DNA of 54,169 nucleotides from Balneolaceae bacterium (GTDB taxonomy: Bacteria; Bacteroidota; Rhodothermia; Balneolales; Balneolaceae), in NCBI GenBank assembly GCA_009711805.1, contig VEMX01000029.1, positions 1 through 54,169 on the forward strand. The letters are read 5' to 3'. A program made the position numbers and the translations under genes. Shown piece by piece: positions 1 to 8,325 of this stretch (positions within the stretch are counted from its first letter, which is position 1; every line of letters begins with the position of its first letter). A model generated the notes under the pieces. The model had not been told where the DNA came from. It saw nothing but the letters and a program-made list of their open reading frames with translations, and made no database searches.

Positions 1-61
1 TCTGTTGAATCACATCCAGCTTAAATGCTTTGGTAAAGGTTCTTCGTTCTTTTTTGTTCAT
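1..61 (-). CDS. IS3-type transposase OrfA, N-terminal fragment
   Basis: The minus strand encodes MNKKERRTFTKAFKLDVIQQ and runs off the left edge. The pattern R-x-F-T-x-A-F-K-x-x-V is the start of the helix-turn-helix (HTH_Tnp_1) domain of IS3-family OrfA proteins, which bind the terminal repeats of the element. Only 20 residues are visible, so intactness cannot be judged. The ATG is at 59-61. Confidence 0.7.
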   Translation of the reverse strand, partial: MNKKERRTFTKAFKLDVIQQ

Positions 62-127
62 TTTATCCTTTTCTGTTTTCACTACAATATACCTTAACTC
101 CGTGTCCATTAAAATGTAGCAAGTCCA
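1..127 (-). mobile_element. IS3-family insertion sequence, 5' end (partial)
   Basis: The window opens inside an insertion sequence read on the minus strand. It holds the start of an OrfA-like transposase. Upstream of that, the minus strand begins TGGACTTGCTACATTTTAAT near position 127, which resembles the left ends of IS150-type IS3 elements (TG start, ACATTTT..TGGAC pattern). The exact boundary and any target duplication cannot be fixed because the other end lies outside the window. Confidence 0.55.
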
Positions 128-166
128 AATCTCAAAAGTAAACAACCGATCTATTGGTTAGCCAGA

Positions 167-240
167 CAAGTCCTCTCCTCCAGGAGAGGATTTCCCCATA
201 AGGGGTGCCTTCGGCAAGGTAAGGTGGAAGATAAAAGCTA
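167..240. repeat. 74-bp palindromic intergenic repeat, copy 1
   Basis: This matches positions 1997-2070 at 72 of 74 bases in the same orientation, with weaker similarity extending on both sides (about 134-262). It contains a 9-bp stem with a 2-base loop (TCCTCTCCT cc AGGAGAGGA), then CCCC ataa GGGG, then TGCC ttc GGCA. A row of short hairpins like this is typical of REP-like extragenic elements. Confidence 0.85.
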
Positions 241-318
241 CTATCCTATTAACAGCTTGAAGCGCCTTCTTCGCTCAAGACGGAAAAGATCCGGGGTTCG
301 TCAAAATCTAACTAACAA

Positions 319-1449
319 TTATAATTCCTCCGTATTGATTCGGATAATGCCTTCTTCAAATTGACTGGATAAATACAGCCAGGGATCTGAGTATGCCAAA
401 TCGAAAACTGTAAACAATTCCCCATCATCTTTAACAAACCTATAACTTCCTGAATGTACCCAGGTACTACCTTCTTTTTTTAGTGTAATGAGATACCTGT
501 CTTCTATATATCTGTTCGAAAAATAGATGAAGATTTTATCATCGGCATACACCGCATCCGCGATTGCAAAGCCGTTAAAACTTACATCTCGATTTTCCTC
601 TTCTAAAACTTTTGGGGGAGGATTTAAAATTGTTCCAGATGAAGTCTTATCAATACCGCCTCTATTGTCGGAGCTGTTTCCTACTTTATCTATAGTGGAG
701 GACCCTAATTTATATAGGTTTTGTAAATTTAGGTTTTGATCATACATAAAGAACAAAGGCATTCTTACAGATGTGAGAAGTATCCCTTCTTTTGATGCAT
801 CGATTAGGTACTCGTTGTAAAGCCTCGGTTGCTTACCCACAGGAATAAACCGTTTATGGAATAAAGAATGTGTTAAAGAGTCTTTTTCTATATCTGCTTG
901 GGAAAACAAAAAATTTTCATTTTGCCGGATTGGGTAATAATACCTGGATGCATGATATGCCATATTACTGAATGGATTTAAAAGGTCGGTATTATCCAGC
1001 ATGATGTCTTTTTTGTGTTCAAGATCAAAATTATATTCTATCAGCTTACCCATTTGCCGGTCAATAGCTAATAAGGAACTATCGGTCCGGACTATGTTGT
1101 CGATTTGGTTGTATTCTCCCGGCCCATTTCCTTCGTATCGCTTTTCATCTTCAATTACCCCAGAGTATAAATTTATTTTTTTTAGCAATGTTTTTTGCCG
1201 GACTACCACAAGAATAGAATCATTGATGGCTTCCAGGAAGTTCCCATTCCCTATTTCATAATCCTGACCGGACTGGCTGATAAAAAACTCGAAGTCATTG
1301 GGAGATAAATCAACAATATCTTTGTCCATATCTATGATTTCGGGCTCTTGGACCCCATAATTTTCATAAACAAAGGTGTATCGATCCCCTTCATTACTAC
1401 AGCTTATGATCGATACACCTATTATAAGTAAATATACTGCTTTTCGCAT
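319..1449 (-). CDS. Six-bladed beta-propeller lipoprotein
   Basis: 376 residues. The N-terminus is a lipoprotein signal (hydrophobic stretch, then IISC, Cys17), so the mature protein should be lipid-anchored and exported. The body has evenly spaced beta-rich segments and the motif GNGPGEYNQI (about residues 107-116), which is characteristic of the Bacteroidota six-bladed propeller family (BF3164-like/PF17170). Proteins of that family have no assigned enzyme activity. The ATG shares one base with the stop of the upstream small-peptide gene (TAATG), so the two are translationally coupled, which suggests the propeller handles or senses that peptide (inference). A repeat, not a clear terminator, follows. 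The call rests on motif and architecture, not on a search. Confidence 0.75.
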   Translation of the reverse strand: MRKAVYLLIIGVSIISCSNEGDRYTFVYENYGVQEPEIIDMDKDIVDLSPNDFEFFISQSGQDYEIGNGNFLEAINDSILVVVRQKTLLKKINLYSGVIEDEKRYEGNGPGEYNQIDNIVRTDSSLLAIDRQMGKLIEYNFDLEHKKDIMLDNTDLLNPFSNMAYHASRYYYPIRQNENFLFSQADIEKDSLTHSLFHKRFIPVGKQPRLYNEYLIDASKEGILLTSVRMPLFFMYDQNLNLQNLYKLGSSTIDKVGNSSDNRGGIDKTSSGTILNPPPKVLEEENRDVSFNGFAIADAVYADDKIFIYFSNRYIEDRYLITLKKEGSTWVHSGSYRFVKDDGELFTVFDLAYSDPWLYLSSQFEEGIIRINTEEL

Positions 1450-1700
1450 TAGTGAGGTACATTACAGGGTTCAACTCCACCACAGATAGTACCCGTAAAG
1501 TCTCCGCTTCCACTGTCGGAACCTGAGTACCCGTCATCGCATGATGCTGAAAGAGTATAACTTGAAGAAGTTTGTACAAGGGAAACAGAACAACCATTAT
1601 ATTGACATGTAGTAGTACACTCCATAGAAGCTCCTACATTACTAATAAAGAATATTGATGCAATAAACAAACCTGATATAAATAGAGATCGTTTTTTCAT
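1449..1700 (-). CDS. Small secreted six-cysteine protein, NVEALA-like context
   Basis: 83 residues. A Sec signal (MKKRS, then a hydrophobic segment ending near VGA, residue 24) precedes a short mature part of about 59 residues with six cysteines (28, 32, 37, 54, 73, 79) and a Gly/Ser-rich linker (GYSGSDSGSGD). The NVGAS stretch at the signal end recalls the NVEALA family of short Bacteroidota peptides, which also sit beside propeller lipoproteins; this resemblance is suggestive only. The even cysteine count fits three disulfides. It is first in a two-gene unit with the propeller lipoprotein. A 17-base AT alternation (about 1737-1753) lies upstream in the presumed promoter region. No enzyme motif is visible, so the function is unknown. 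Confidence 0.6.
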   Translation of the reverse strand: MKKRSLFISGLFIASIFFISNVGASMECTTTCQYNGCSVSLVQTSSSYTLSASCDDGYSGSDSGSGDFTGTICGGVEPCNVPH

Positions 1701-1872
1701 GAGATTAGTATTTATTTAATGTTAAGGTGTTTTTTAATATATATATATATATAATAATCGCAAATTTTTTTTAACTAACTTATTAATAAAAATATTGTTA
1801 GTATAGCACATGATTTTATCCGATAGGTTTAGGGACATAAGAAACAAAACTTGTTGCCTTATCCCCGATCCC

Positions 1873-1950
1873 GCGATGCCCGAATGAAAGTCAGAGACTT
1901 CCCGCTCATTTACTTTTCAGTCACCGCTCCGCTGAAGACTGAAAAGATCC
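1873..1950. repeat. 78-bp dispersed repeat, copy 1
   Basis: This matches 25696-25773 at 75 of 78 bases, with exactly equal length. It contains the near-palindrome AAGTCAGAGACTT and a 10-bp inverted repeat CTTTTCAGTC/GACTGAAAAG around a 14-base loop. The last bases (GGAAAAGATCCGGGG-like) also appear at about 281-297. It lies in the gene-free stretch 1701-2201 together with an AT alternation and the second 74-bp repeat; no gene was seen in that stretch. Confidence 0.85.
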
Positions 1951-1996
1951 AGGTTCCTAAATCTAAAGGTAAGTAAACAATCTATAGATGAGCCAG

Positions 1997-2070
1997 CAAG
2001 TCCTCTCCTCCAGGAGAGGATTTCCCCATAAGGGGTGCCTTCGGCAAGGTGAGGTGAAAGATAAAAGCTA
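1997..2070. repeat. 74-bp palindromic intergenic repeat, copy 2
   Basis: Second copy of the repeat at 167-240, differing at two bases and in the same orientation. The two copies bracket the small-peptide/propeller gene pair and are about 1.8 kb apart. Confidence 0.85.
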
Positions 2071-2123
2071 TTATTCTATTTGGAGCTTGAAGCATCACTA
2101 ACCATTACAAAATAATTTCATAA

Positions 2124-2152
2124 CAAAAAAAGGGAGGCTGTGACAGCCTCCC
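2124..2152 (-). terminator. Rho-independent terminator of the TPR protein gene
   Basis: A perfect 9-bp stem GGGAGGCTG tga CAGCCTCCC is followed, on the minus strand, by a run of eight T. It sits about 50 bases after the stop of the minus-strand gene ending at 2202. Confidence 0.85.
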
Positions 2153-2201
2153 CTCCAAACAAAAATAGAGATAAACAAACCTATAACTTCTTTAATCTTA
2201 T

Positions 2202-2945
2202 TTAGCTGGCTACTTTTTTAAGAGCTTCAACATACGTTTTAGCAATTCTGCTATAAGCGCCATTCAGATCATATGCATTTTGAAATGCTTCTTCAGCAAA
2301 TTCCAGCCGGTCTAACTGAAAATAAGTGTTCCCGAGAAACCAATATCCTTTTTCAAGTGTCAGATTGTCAATTCCTTCCTGCTTAATAATAAGGTTAAAA
2401 CTCTCAAGAGCAGATTCGTACTCTCCGTAGTTATACTGAATGGAACCTAAACTAAGAGCGATTTCAGCTACTTCTTTTGGTTTTTCAGTTGTATTGAGTT
2501 CTTCTTTTAACAAGCTCATCGCTTCTTCCACATTTCCGGAAGTAGCCAGCTGGATAGCTTTCTTAATTACTTCATTGGTGACATCATCAGAAACACCGTC
2601 AGCGCTTCGTACTACATCCAGTCCAATGTCGGCAACAGGCTCAATGCCCAGATTATTAGAGCCATTATAATTTACAATTCCAATAACACCCGCTACGATA
2701 AGAACTGCCGCTGCAGAAACATACTTCATATACGTTTTAAGCTTGTACACGCGTGAAGCTGGTTTGGCTGTTTTTTGACGATCTATCACCGCCTTTACGT
2801 TTACAACCGTTTTCATATAGTCCAGATAGTATTCATTTTGTACCAACTCTGCCCATAAATCATCGACCTCGTCTCTACTTAACCCACCATTTATATAAAG
2901 ATCGATCTTCCTCTCAAGGTCTTTATTGTAGTTATTCTCAATCAT
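2202..2945 (-). CDS. Single-pass membrane protein with C-terminal TPR repeats
   Basis: 247 residues. The N-terminal 70 residues are charged and predicted cytoplasmic (anti-sigma-like spacing, with DLYINGGLSRDEVDDLW resembling the helical start of FecR/zinc-less anti-sigma proteins). One hydrophobic segment follows (about 72-92, SAAAVLIVAGVIGIV). The periplasmic part has two to three tetratricopeptide units (about 125-240; for example LGSIQYNYGEYESALESF and LGNTYFQLDRLEFAEEAF). TPRs mediate protein contacts. No sigma factor gene is adjacent, so an anti-sigma role is only a guess. It is divergent from the TlpA-like gene across an AT-rich 286-base spacer that must hold both promoters. Confidence 0.7.
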   Translation of the reverse strand: MIENNYNKDLERKIDLYINGGLSRDEVDDLWAELVQNEYYLDYMKTVVNVKAVIDRQKTAKPASRVYKLKTYMKYVSAAAVLIVAGVIGIVNYNGSNNLGIEPVADIGLDVVRSADGVSDDVTNEVIKKAIQLATSGNVEEAMSLLKEELNTTEKPKEVAEIALSLGSIQYNYGEYESALESFNLIIKQEGIDNLTLEKGYWFLGNTYFQLDRLEFAEEAFQNAYDLNGAYSRIAKTYVEALKKVAS

Positions 2946-3231
2946 TTGATTAATAAATTATGATTACCAGTGTATATTAAACGTTACTTATTTCGATATA
3001 ACAAATAATTGCCAACCCACTTTAAAAATATTAAACAATTATCATTTATCTGTTAACTTCCATGTCATCATATGAAAGAGTTATGGATTACCATTTTGTT
3101 ACACAAAAATTAAATTTATTTCCATAATCTCATTTCCATAACAATGACTTCACTAATAAAGAGTTAATAATCCGAAATTGTTACAATATTAAAGTACATT
3201 TTGAATATTCCTTCATACTAATTACATCCAA

Positions 3232-4680
3232 ATGAAATATTTTGCTACCCCTGTCCTTCTGGCACTCAGTATATTACTTATTAGTTCATGCAATAAGCCG
3301 CAAGTTACAATCAACGGCACCATCGACTATCTCGGCGATTCCAGCCTTCTTATTGAAGATACCCCGGTTCATTATAAATATGCGCCCGTACAAAGAGAAA
3401 CACTCTCAGTGCAAGACAACGGACGTTTTAATAGATTCATTAATGCTAAAAAACATGAAATTAAACAAGTGGTTGTGGGAGACGAAAAATACCCGCTTGT
3501 TGTATCCCCCGATTATGAGCTAACGCTTACTATTAGTCGTTCCGATTTCCCAAAAAATGTAACCGTTCAAGGTTATCCTGAACATTGGGATCAAAGTTAT
3601 AATCAATACCTGGAATCCATTGATGGTCTTTCCGATTCGTTAAAGAAGGAAGAAGACAAAATGAAAAAGGCCCAGCCTAACACCGTGGATTCGCTCAGCA
3701 AATATAAGTATAAAAAAGCAGAACATTTTTTAAACGACACGCCCCTGCAGGCCTATTATCAGAAAGCCGTTGGTGAATATCTTGTATTTAAGATTCGTGC
3801 AGTAGAATATAACAACCGCTTCCTTGAAGAATTTAATGCTGATTCTGCCCGTAAAGCCGTATTTAAAAAAGCTGATCAACTGGACTTTTTCACCCTTGAA
3901 TCCCTGAAAGCACAGCGCGCCGGTATCCGCGATTTTGCCCATTACTACGCACGCACCTTTGGGATTTACGACAGTGTGAAGACCGCTTATGGTAAAGAAT
4001 TGTCCGAGTATGACATCAAACGGCTGGCATATAAAGAGCTCAACCAAAAACGGCTGGAAGTTCTGGAACATATCGAAAGTCGGGAAGCCCGGGCCTATGC
4101 CCAAATGTACCTGGTAGCCGAACGCATTAGCGAACAGGGGTTGGCAATTGCCCGTCCCTCGTATCAGGCTTACCTCAACGAATACGCCGATTTCCCTGAA
4201 TACACTGATTTTCTCACCTACTTCTATAATGAAATTAAATCAGTTTCTCCCGGACAGCCCGCCATCCCATTCAGTATTCCGGATATAGATGGCACCCTTC
4301 ATACCATGGAGGAATACCAAGGAAAGTATGTACTGCTTGACTTCTGGGCCGGATGGTGCCAGCCTTGCCTGGAAGAATTCTCTCATATGAACGAACTCTA
4401 TTCCAAATATTCCCGCGAAGATCTGGAAATCCTCGGGATCTCAACCGATGTTGACAGCCTGGTCTGGGTTCAGGATATTAAGCGGTTCGATAATCCCTGG
4501 CCACAGCTATATGGCGGCAATGGATTTGACCAGGAAACTTTTAAAGCCTATAAAGGCGGCGGGATCCCTTTTTATATTCTGATAGATCGCGAAGGAAATA
4601 TAAAACGCTATAACGATATTCGTCCTTCTTTTAACCTTGAAACTCTTTTAGACAGCCTGATTGCCAATGAAACTTTATAA
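3232..4680 (+). CDS. TlpA-type thioredoxin-fold lipoprotein
   Basis: 482 residues. A lipoprotein signal ends LISSC (Cys20). The N-terminal part (about 25-100) is beta-rich like the DUF4369 domain that precedes many Bacteroidota TlpA proteins. A helical middle follows, then a thioredoxin-like domain from about 340 to the end with the redox motif W-C-Q-P-C (Cys376, Cys379) and the cis-proline region GGIPFYILID. Such proteins act as periplasmic thiol-disulfide reductases or as parts of stress and outer-surface systems; the substrate is not evident. The stop codon overlaps the start of the NagZ-like gene by 14 bases, so the two are co-translated. Confidence 0.85.
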   Translation: MKYFATPVLLALSILLISSCNKPQVTINGTIDYLGDSSLLIEDTPVHYKYAPVQRETLSVQDNGRFNRFINAKKHEIKQVVVGDEKYPLVVSPDYELTLTISRSDFPKNVTVQGYPEHWDQSYNQYLESIDGLSDSLKKEEDKMKKAQPNTVDSLSKYKYKKAEHFLNDTPLQAYYQKAVGEYLVFKIRAVEYNNRFLEEFNADSARKAVFKKADQLDFFTLESLKAQRAGIRDFAHYYARTFGIYDSVKTAYGKELSEYDIKRLAYKELNQKRLEVLEHIESREARAYAQMYLVAERISEQGLAIARPSYQAYLNEYADFPEYTDFLTYFYNEIKSVSPGQPAIPFSIPDIDGTLHTMEEYQGKYVLLDFWAGWCQPCLEEFSHMNELYSKYSREDLEILGISTDVDSLVWVQDIKRFDNPWPQLYGGNGFDQETFKAYKGGGIPFYILIDREGNIKRYNDIRPSFNLETLLDSLIANETL

Positions 4681-5830
4681 TATCTTTTCAATAAAACTAT
4701 CTCTTTCTATACCGACTGTATTCCTCCTCCTGCTTGGATGCAGTGCCAAAAAAGCAGAACCACAAAAAGAAATCATTGATTCCAAAAGGCTCGGACAGAT
4801 GATTGTAATTGGTTTTCGGGGAACCGAGGTTACCAAAAATGATTCTATCTACTACGACATCAAAGAACGGAATATAGGGGGCGTGGTTTTATTTGGCCGG
4901 GATGTGCAAACGGGGGATACGGTACGCAATATTAAAAATCCCGACCAGCTGCTTCAGCTTTCCAGTGATATTGTAGGAAATGCATCCACCCCTCCCATCA
5001 TAGCTATCGACCAGGAAGGAGGCATTGTATCGCGGCTGAAAGAAAGCAAAGGCTTTCCCAAATCTGTTTCTGCCGAATACCTGGGATCGGTTGATAATGA
5101 AGATACCACCCGGCACTATGCCCGGAAAATGGCCCAGGAGTTTATGGTGGTGGGCGTGAATACCAATTTTGCACCTGTAGTGGATGTAAATACCAATCCC
5201 GATAACCCCGTGATAGCGCGTTACGAACGCAGTTTTTCTGCTGATCCCGATGAAGTTGTTGAACACGCCGGTTATGTGCTTGATGAATACGATACCGAAG
5301 GCATTTTAAGTGTACTCAAACACTTTCCCGGCCACGGAAGCTCTACCACCGACAGCCACCTTGGAGTTACAGATGTAACCGACACCTGGCATGAAAAAGA
5401 ACTCATCCCATACAAAAAAATCTTTGCTGAACGAGACATACATGCCGTAATGACGGCCCATATCTACAATGCCCATATCGACTCGGTATGGCCGGCCACC
5501 CTTTCCGAAAAAACCATCAACGGCCTGTTACGGGATTCGCTGGGATTTGAAGGCGTAGTCTTTTCCGATGATATGCAGATGAAAGCCATCCGGGATGAAT
5601 ACGGCCTGGAAACTGCTATAGAGCGGAGCATCAAAGCCGGGGTGGACATCCTGGTATTTGGGAATAACCTGGTGTATGAGGAAGACATCGCAGAACGGGC
5701 AGTTAACATCATTCAAAAATTACTCAGGGAAGGAAAGCTCAAAAAAGAAACAGTAGAAGCATCGCTGGCCCGCATCGACAAACTAAAAAAGGATGTAATA
5801 GCCGAACTCTGTACCTGCCTGAATTTATAG
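4667..5830 (+). CDS. nagZ: Beta-N-acetylhexosaminidase, GH3 (NagZ-like), lipoprotein
   Basis: 387 residues from the ATG at 4667; an in-frame TTG lies two codons upstream, but the ATG gives a clean lipoprotein signal (LLLGC, Cys25). A single GH3 catalytic domain carries the NagZ hallmark KHFPGHG (Lys218 onward) followed by the DSH loop, and FSDDM (Asp301 the likely nucleophile). NagZ enzymes remove GlcNAc from muropeptides in peptidoglycan recycling; the lipid anchor places this one outside the cytoplasm, as in other Bacteroidota. It overlaps the TlpA-like gene and is followed by a hairpin terminator. A second GH3 enzyme of the same type lies at 28997. Confidence 0.88.
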   Translation: MKLYNIFSIKLSLSIPTVFLLLLGCSAKKAEPQKEIIDSKRLGQMIVIGFRGTEVTKNDSIYYDIKERNIGGVVLFGRDVQTGDTVRNIKNPDQLLQLSSDIVGNASTPPIIAIDQEGGIVSRLKESKGFPKSVSAEYLGSVDNEDTTRHYARKMAQEFMVVGVNTNFAPVVDVNTNPDNPVIARYERSFSADPDEVVEHAGYVLDEYDTEGILSVLKHFPGHGSSTTDSHLGVTDVTDTWHEKELIPYKKIFAERDIHAVMTAHIYNAHIDSVWPATLSEKTINGLLRDSLGFEGVVFSDDMQMKAIRDEYGLETAIERSIKAGVDILVFGNNLVYEEDIAERAVNIIQKLLREGKLKKETVEASLARIDKLKKDVIAELCTCLNL

Positions 5831-5843
5831 AGTAACTTCGGAT

Positions 5844-5930
5844 CTATATCTACTATTGCCTTACCCCTGGAAGAGTTCGGAACCTTCCAGGGTTTGTTGT
5901 ATACGTCACCAAAATCCCTCAACCTCCAAG
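5844..5930. repeat. Terminator-bearing intergenic repeat, copy 1
   Basis: About 87 bases resembling 10897-10977, with the same order of blocks: ATATC..ACTA..TGCC, CCCTGGAAG hairpin, TTTGTTGTATA, and CAACCTCCAAG. The two copies lie downstream of different genes and bracket the two secreted-protein genes between them. Confidence 0.75.
5865..5898 (+). terminator. Hairpin terminator after nagZ
   Basis: CCCTGGAAG and CTTCCAGGG form a 9-bp stem with a 10-base loop, followed by TTTGTT. The tract is T-rich but not a pure T run. The hairpin lies 35 bases past the nagZ stop. Confidence 0.6.
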
Positions 5931-6081
5931 TTTATCTTAGAAAGTTTGCAGGCTATTAAAAAAGCCCCAGCTATATTAAGAGTAACTCAACCACAGTTTA
6001 TTATAGTTTTAAACGAGATGTAGCGTGTATATAGATAATGGCTCTTTTTGTATCTAAGCTGCTATTTTATTTAATTAAGCT

Positions 6082-7608
6082 ATGCAAAAATTATTTTACA
6101 TATCATTGTCACAGACAATCTTCTTCTCTTTTTTTGTTATAAATATACACGCTCAGGATTCTTTAACTACCCCTTTTTTTCCCTATCAACAAGGAGATAT
6201 TCTGGTCTATTCGGTGTATGACTTTGATGGAAATTATTTAAAAGATACAGAACTGGAGATCACTATAGATAGTGTGGGACCGAACGGAATAAGATATCTG
6301 CAATCCTTTCTCGATGGACAGCAATACTCCATAGATAGTATAGGAAATATCTATTCAAGCTATTTTTATGGAGTTGATGATTCTAAGGTGTTCGACCACA
6401 AGGCATCGGTGAATACGCCCTGGATTCAAAAAAAAACGGATTCAGAGCAATTTGAATTAGCTATTAAAAGGGAGATTAAACCAAGCACCTCTTTTGAAGT
6501 ACAGGATACACTTGCCCTTGTAGAATACTATTTAGCTCAAGACAGTGTAGCAACTTCGGGACTGCAACGGGCAGCATTAACCTGGTCGTACCGGTTTGGG
6601 TTGATTCGGACCTTTGATTATGAAGGAGGTAACAGAAATGTACTAAAAGGGGCGGTTTTGAATGGAGAAGTCTATGGGGATACTACCGTGTATACTCCTC
6701 CTCCGCCTTCAGAAGTACAAAAAGACTACTTTCCTTATCGGGATGGAGACGTATTGATCTACACTGTTACGGATTCGCTGGGAAATCAACTTTCGGATAG
6801 CAAAATAAGGCTGGTGCAAGATTCTGTAGATACCGCTGGCTCGGTATGGTATTCGGTGGAGGCTGAAGGTCATACCCCATTTATAACCCGTTTTAAAGTA
6901 GATACCTCTCGGAACGTATATGGTACCGGCTGGTGGGAAAATAACGAAGAGCTCTGGATGATTTATGATGCCTATAATGAACAGTCTGTTCCGTGGATTG
7001 CATTAAAGAAAGAGGCCTTTTTTGAATTAGGAATGGTTTTGGGAATCGAAATACGGTCAGTATTTGGAAGAAATTTTGGGGTAGCACATCTCTATAATGT
7101 TTTTACAATTAATTACTACTTGGCAGAAGATAGCACAACACAAGGATTTGACACTTATGAAGGAAAGTTCAGAACTTATGCCGAATGGGACAAAGACTTC
7201 GGGATCTTTCAGAAATACGAATACGATACGGGGCTAACCTATGATCTAAAAGGAGGGGTGATAAGTGGTTTCGTTTTCGGAGACACCTCTGTTGTAATTA
7301 CTTCTAATGAACCGGGAACATATGTTCCTTCTGGTTTTAAGTTATTTCAGAATTATCCTAACCCTTTTAATCCAGCAACAAGTATCCAATTCGACTTACC
7401 TAACTCTTCTACCGTTTCGCTCATTATCTATGACATTCAGGGGAGACTGGTATCTAAGCTGATTGACGAGCAACACTTTATTGAAGGTACCCATACAGTA
7501 ACGCTGAACCTATCAAAGAAGATAAACTCATGGGCCTCGGGGGTGTATTTCTATGAGCTGAGAACAGCCTATGGTGTACAGATAAAGCCTATGACTTTAC
7601 TTAAATAA
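6082..7608 (+). CDS. Secreted two-repeat protein with C-terminal sorting domain
   Basis: 508 residues. A Sec signal ends at INIHA-Q. Two similar halves of about 205 residues follow, each opening with an (F/Y)FPY-x-x-GD-x-L-x-Y-(S/T)-V pattern (near residues 34 and 220), which marks an internal duplication of an unrecognised beta-rich module. The last 85 residues are a type A sorting domain (NYPNPFNPATSIQFDLP, then a VYFYEL strand and final MTLLK) as used by type IX secretion in this group. The product should reach the cell surface or medium; no catalytic motif is visible. The metalloprotease gene starts 30 bases downstream, so the two may be one transcript. Confidence 0.75.
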   Translation: MQKLFYISLSQTIFFSFFVINIHAQDSLTTPFFPYQQGDILVYSVYDFDGNYLKDTELEITIDSVGPNGIRYLQSFLDGQQYSIDSIGNIYSSYFYGVDDSKVFDHKASVNTPWIQKKTDSEQFELAIKREIKPSTSFEVQDTLALVEYYLAQDSVATSGLQRAALTWSYRFGLIRTFDYEGGNRNVLKGAVLNGEVYGDTTVYTPPPPSEVQKDYFPYRDGDVLIYTVTDSLGNQLSDSKIRLVQDSVDTAGSVWYSVEAEGHTPFITRFKVDTSRNVYGTGWWENNEELWMIYDAYNEQSVPWIALKKEAFFELGMVLGIEIRSVFGRNFGVAHLYNVFTINYYLAEDSTTQGFDTYEGKFRTYAEWDKDFGIFQKYEYDTGLTYDLKGGVISGFVFGDTSVVITSNEPGTYVPSGFKLFQNYPNPFNPATSIQFDLPNSSTVSLIIYDIQGRLVSKLIDEQHFIEGTHTVTLNLSKKINSWASGVYFYELRTAYGVQIKPMTLLK

Positions 7609-7638
7609 AACCACAATAACTAAATATGAGAAGAAGTC

Positions 7639-8325
7639 ATGAAGCTAAAACTTACATGGTCCTTACTTTGCATAGTATGTATTCATGGAATGGTCTTTGG
7701 CCAGGAAACCGATCCGGTTTTATATTGCGGAACGGTAGGAGAAGATATCCAAAGCAAGTCAGTTGCCTATAAATCAATGACCGCAGACGATATCTACGGA
7801 GAGTATATAACTGCTAATGGTACGTTAAAAGTACTGGTTGTGTTTGTACGTTTTCCTGATGACAATAGTGAGCATTATCATTGGGAATCGTCCGGTTTTC
7901 CAAGCATGGCGGATGAATTTATTGATGCAACGGTCTCACAGGGTTCCACCAACTATGCGAATATTACCCATTATTTTGATCAGATGTCTTCTGATGACCC
8001 ACAGGAGGCAGGTAAATTTCAGGTTATAGGTGACGTTGTAAAGGTCACGGCTCCAAAAGCCTCCACACATGCTGATTATCAACAATCTGGTTCTTATATA
8101 AAAAGAAGAGAAGCTACCATAGATGTCTTAAATCATATTGATACAACCACTTCAATCAATTTTTCACATTATGATAATTGGACAAATAGCGGCACATTTT
8201 CTAATGATAATACCTCTGATGGTGTTGTGGATATGATATTCATGATATGGAAAGGGGGGGGGTTGGTTTGGAAATTGGACAGGGGAAGCTTCTTTGGGAG
8301 GTGGCAGCTCAACAATTACTCTTGA
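7639..8325 (+). CDS. Secreted M6-like metalloprotease, N-terminal part (frame broken at G9)
   Basis: 228 residues in this frame. A signal peptide ends near VFGQ. The segment VLVVFVRFPDD..HYHW and THYFDQMSSDD is typical of the start of immune-inhibitor-A/M6-type catalytic domains. The frame follows the rest of the domain until a run of nine G at 8254-8262, after which this frame gives 21 unrelated residues (from LVWKLD) and stops. With eight G, the reading continues as KGGGWFGNWTGEASLGGGSS into the next open frame, giving one protein of about 1082 residues. So this is one half of a single gene, interrupted by a +1 change that may be slippage, a true mutation or a sequencing error. Confidence 0.75.
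   Translation: MKLKLTWSLLCIVCIHGMVFGQETDPVLYCGTVGEDIQSKSVAYKSMTADDIYGEYITANGTLKVLVVFVRFPDDNSEHYHWESSGFPSMADEFIDATVSQGSTNYANITHYFDQMSSDDPQEAGKFQVIGDVVKVTAPKASTHADYQQSGSYIKRREATIDVLNHIDTTTSINFSHYDNWTNSGTFSNDNTSDGVVDMIFMIWKGGGLVWKLDRGSFFGRWQLNNYS
8254..8262 (+). repeat. G9 homopolymer at the frame break
   Basis: Nine consecutive G lie exactly where the two frames of the metalloprotease must join. Loss of one G (or gain of two) restores the full reading frame. This is a classic place for slipped-strand change. Confidence 0.8.
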
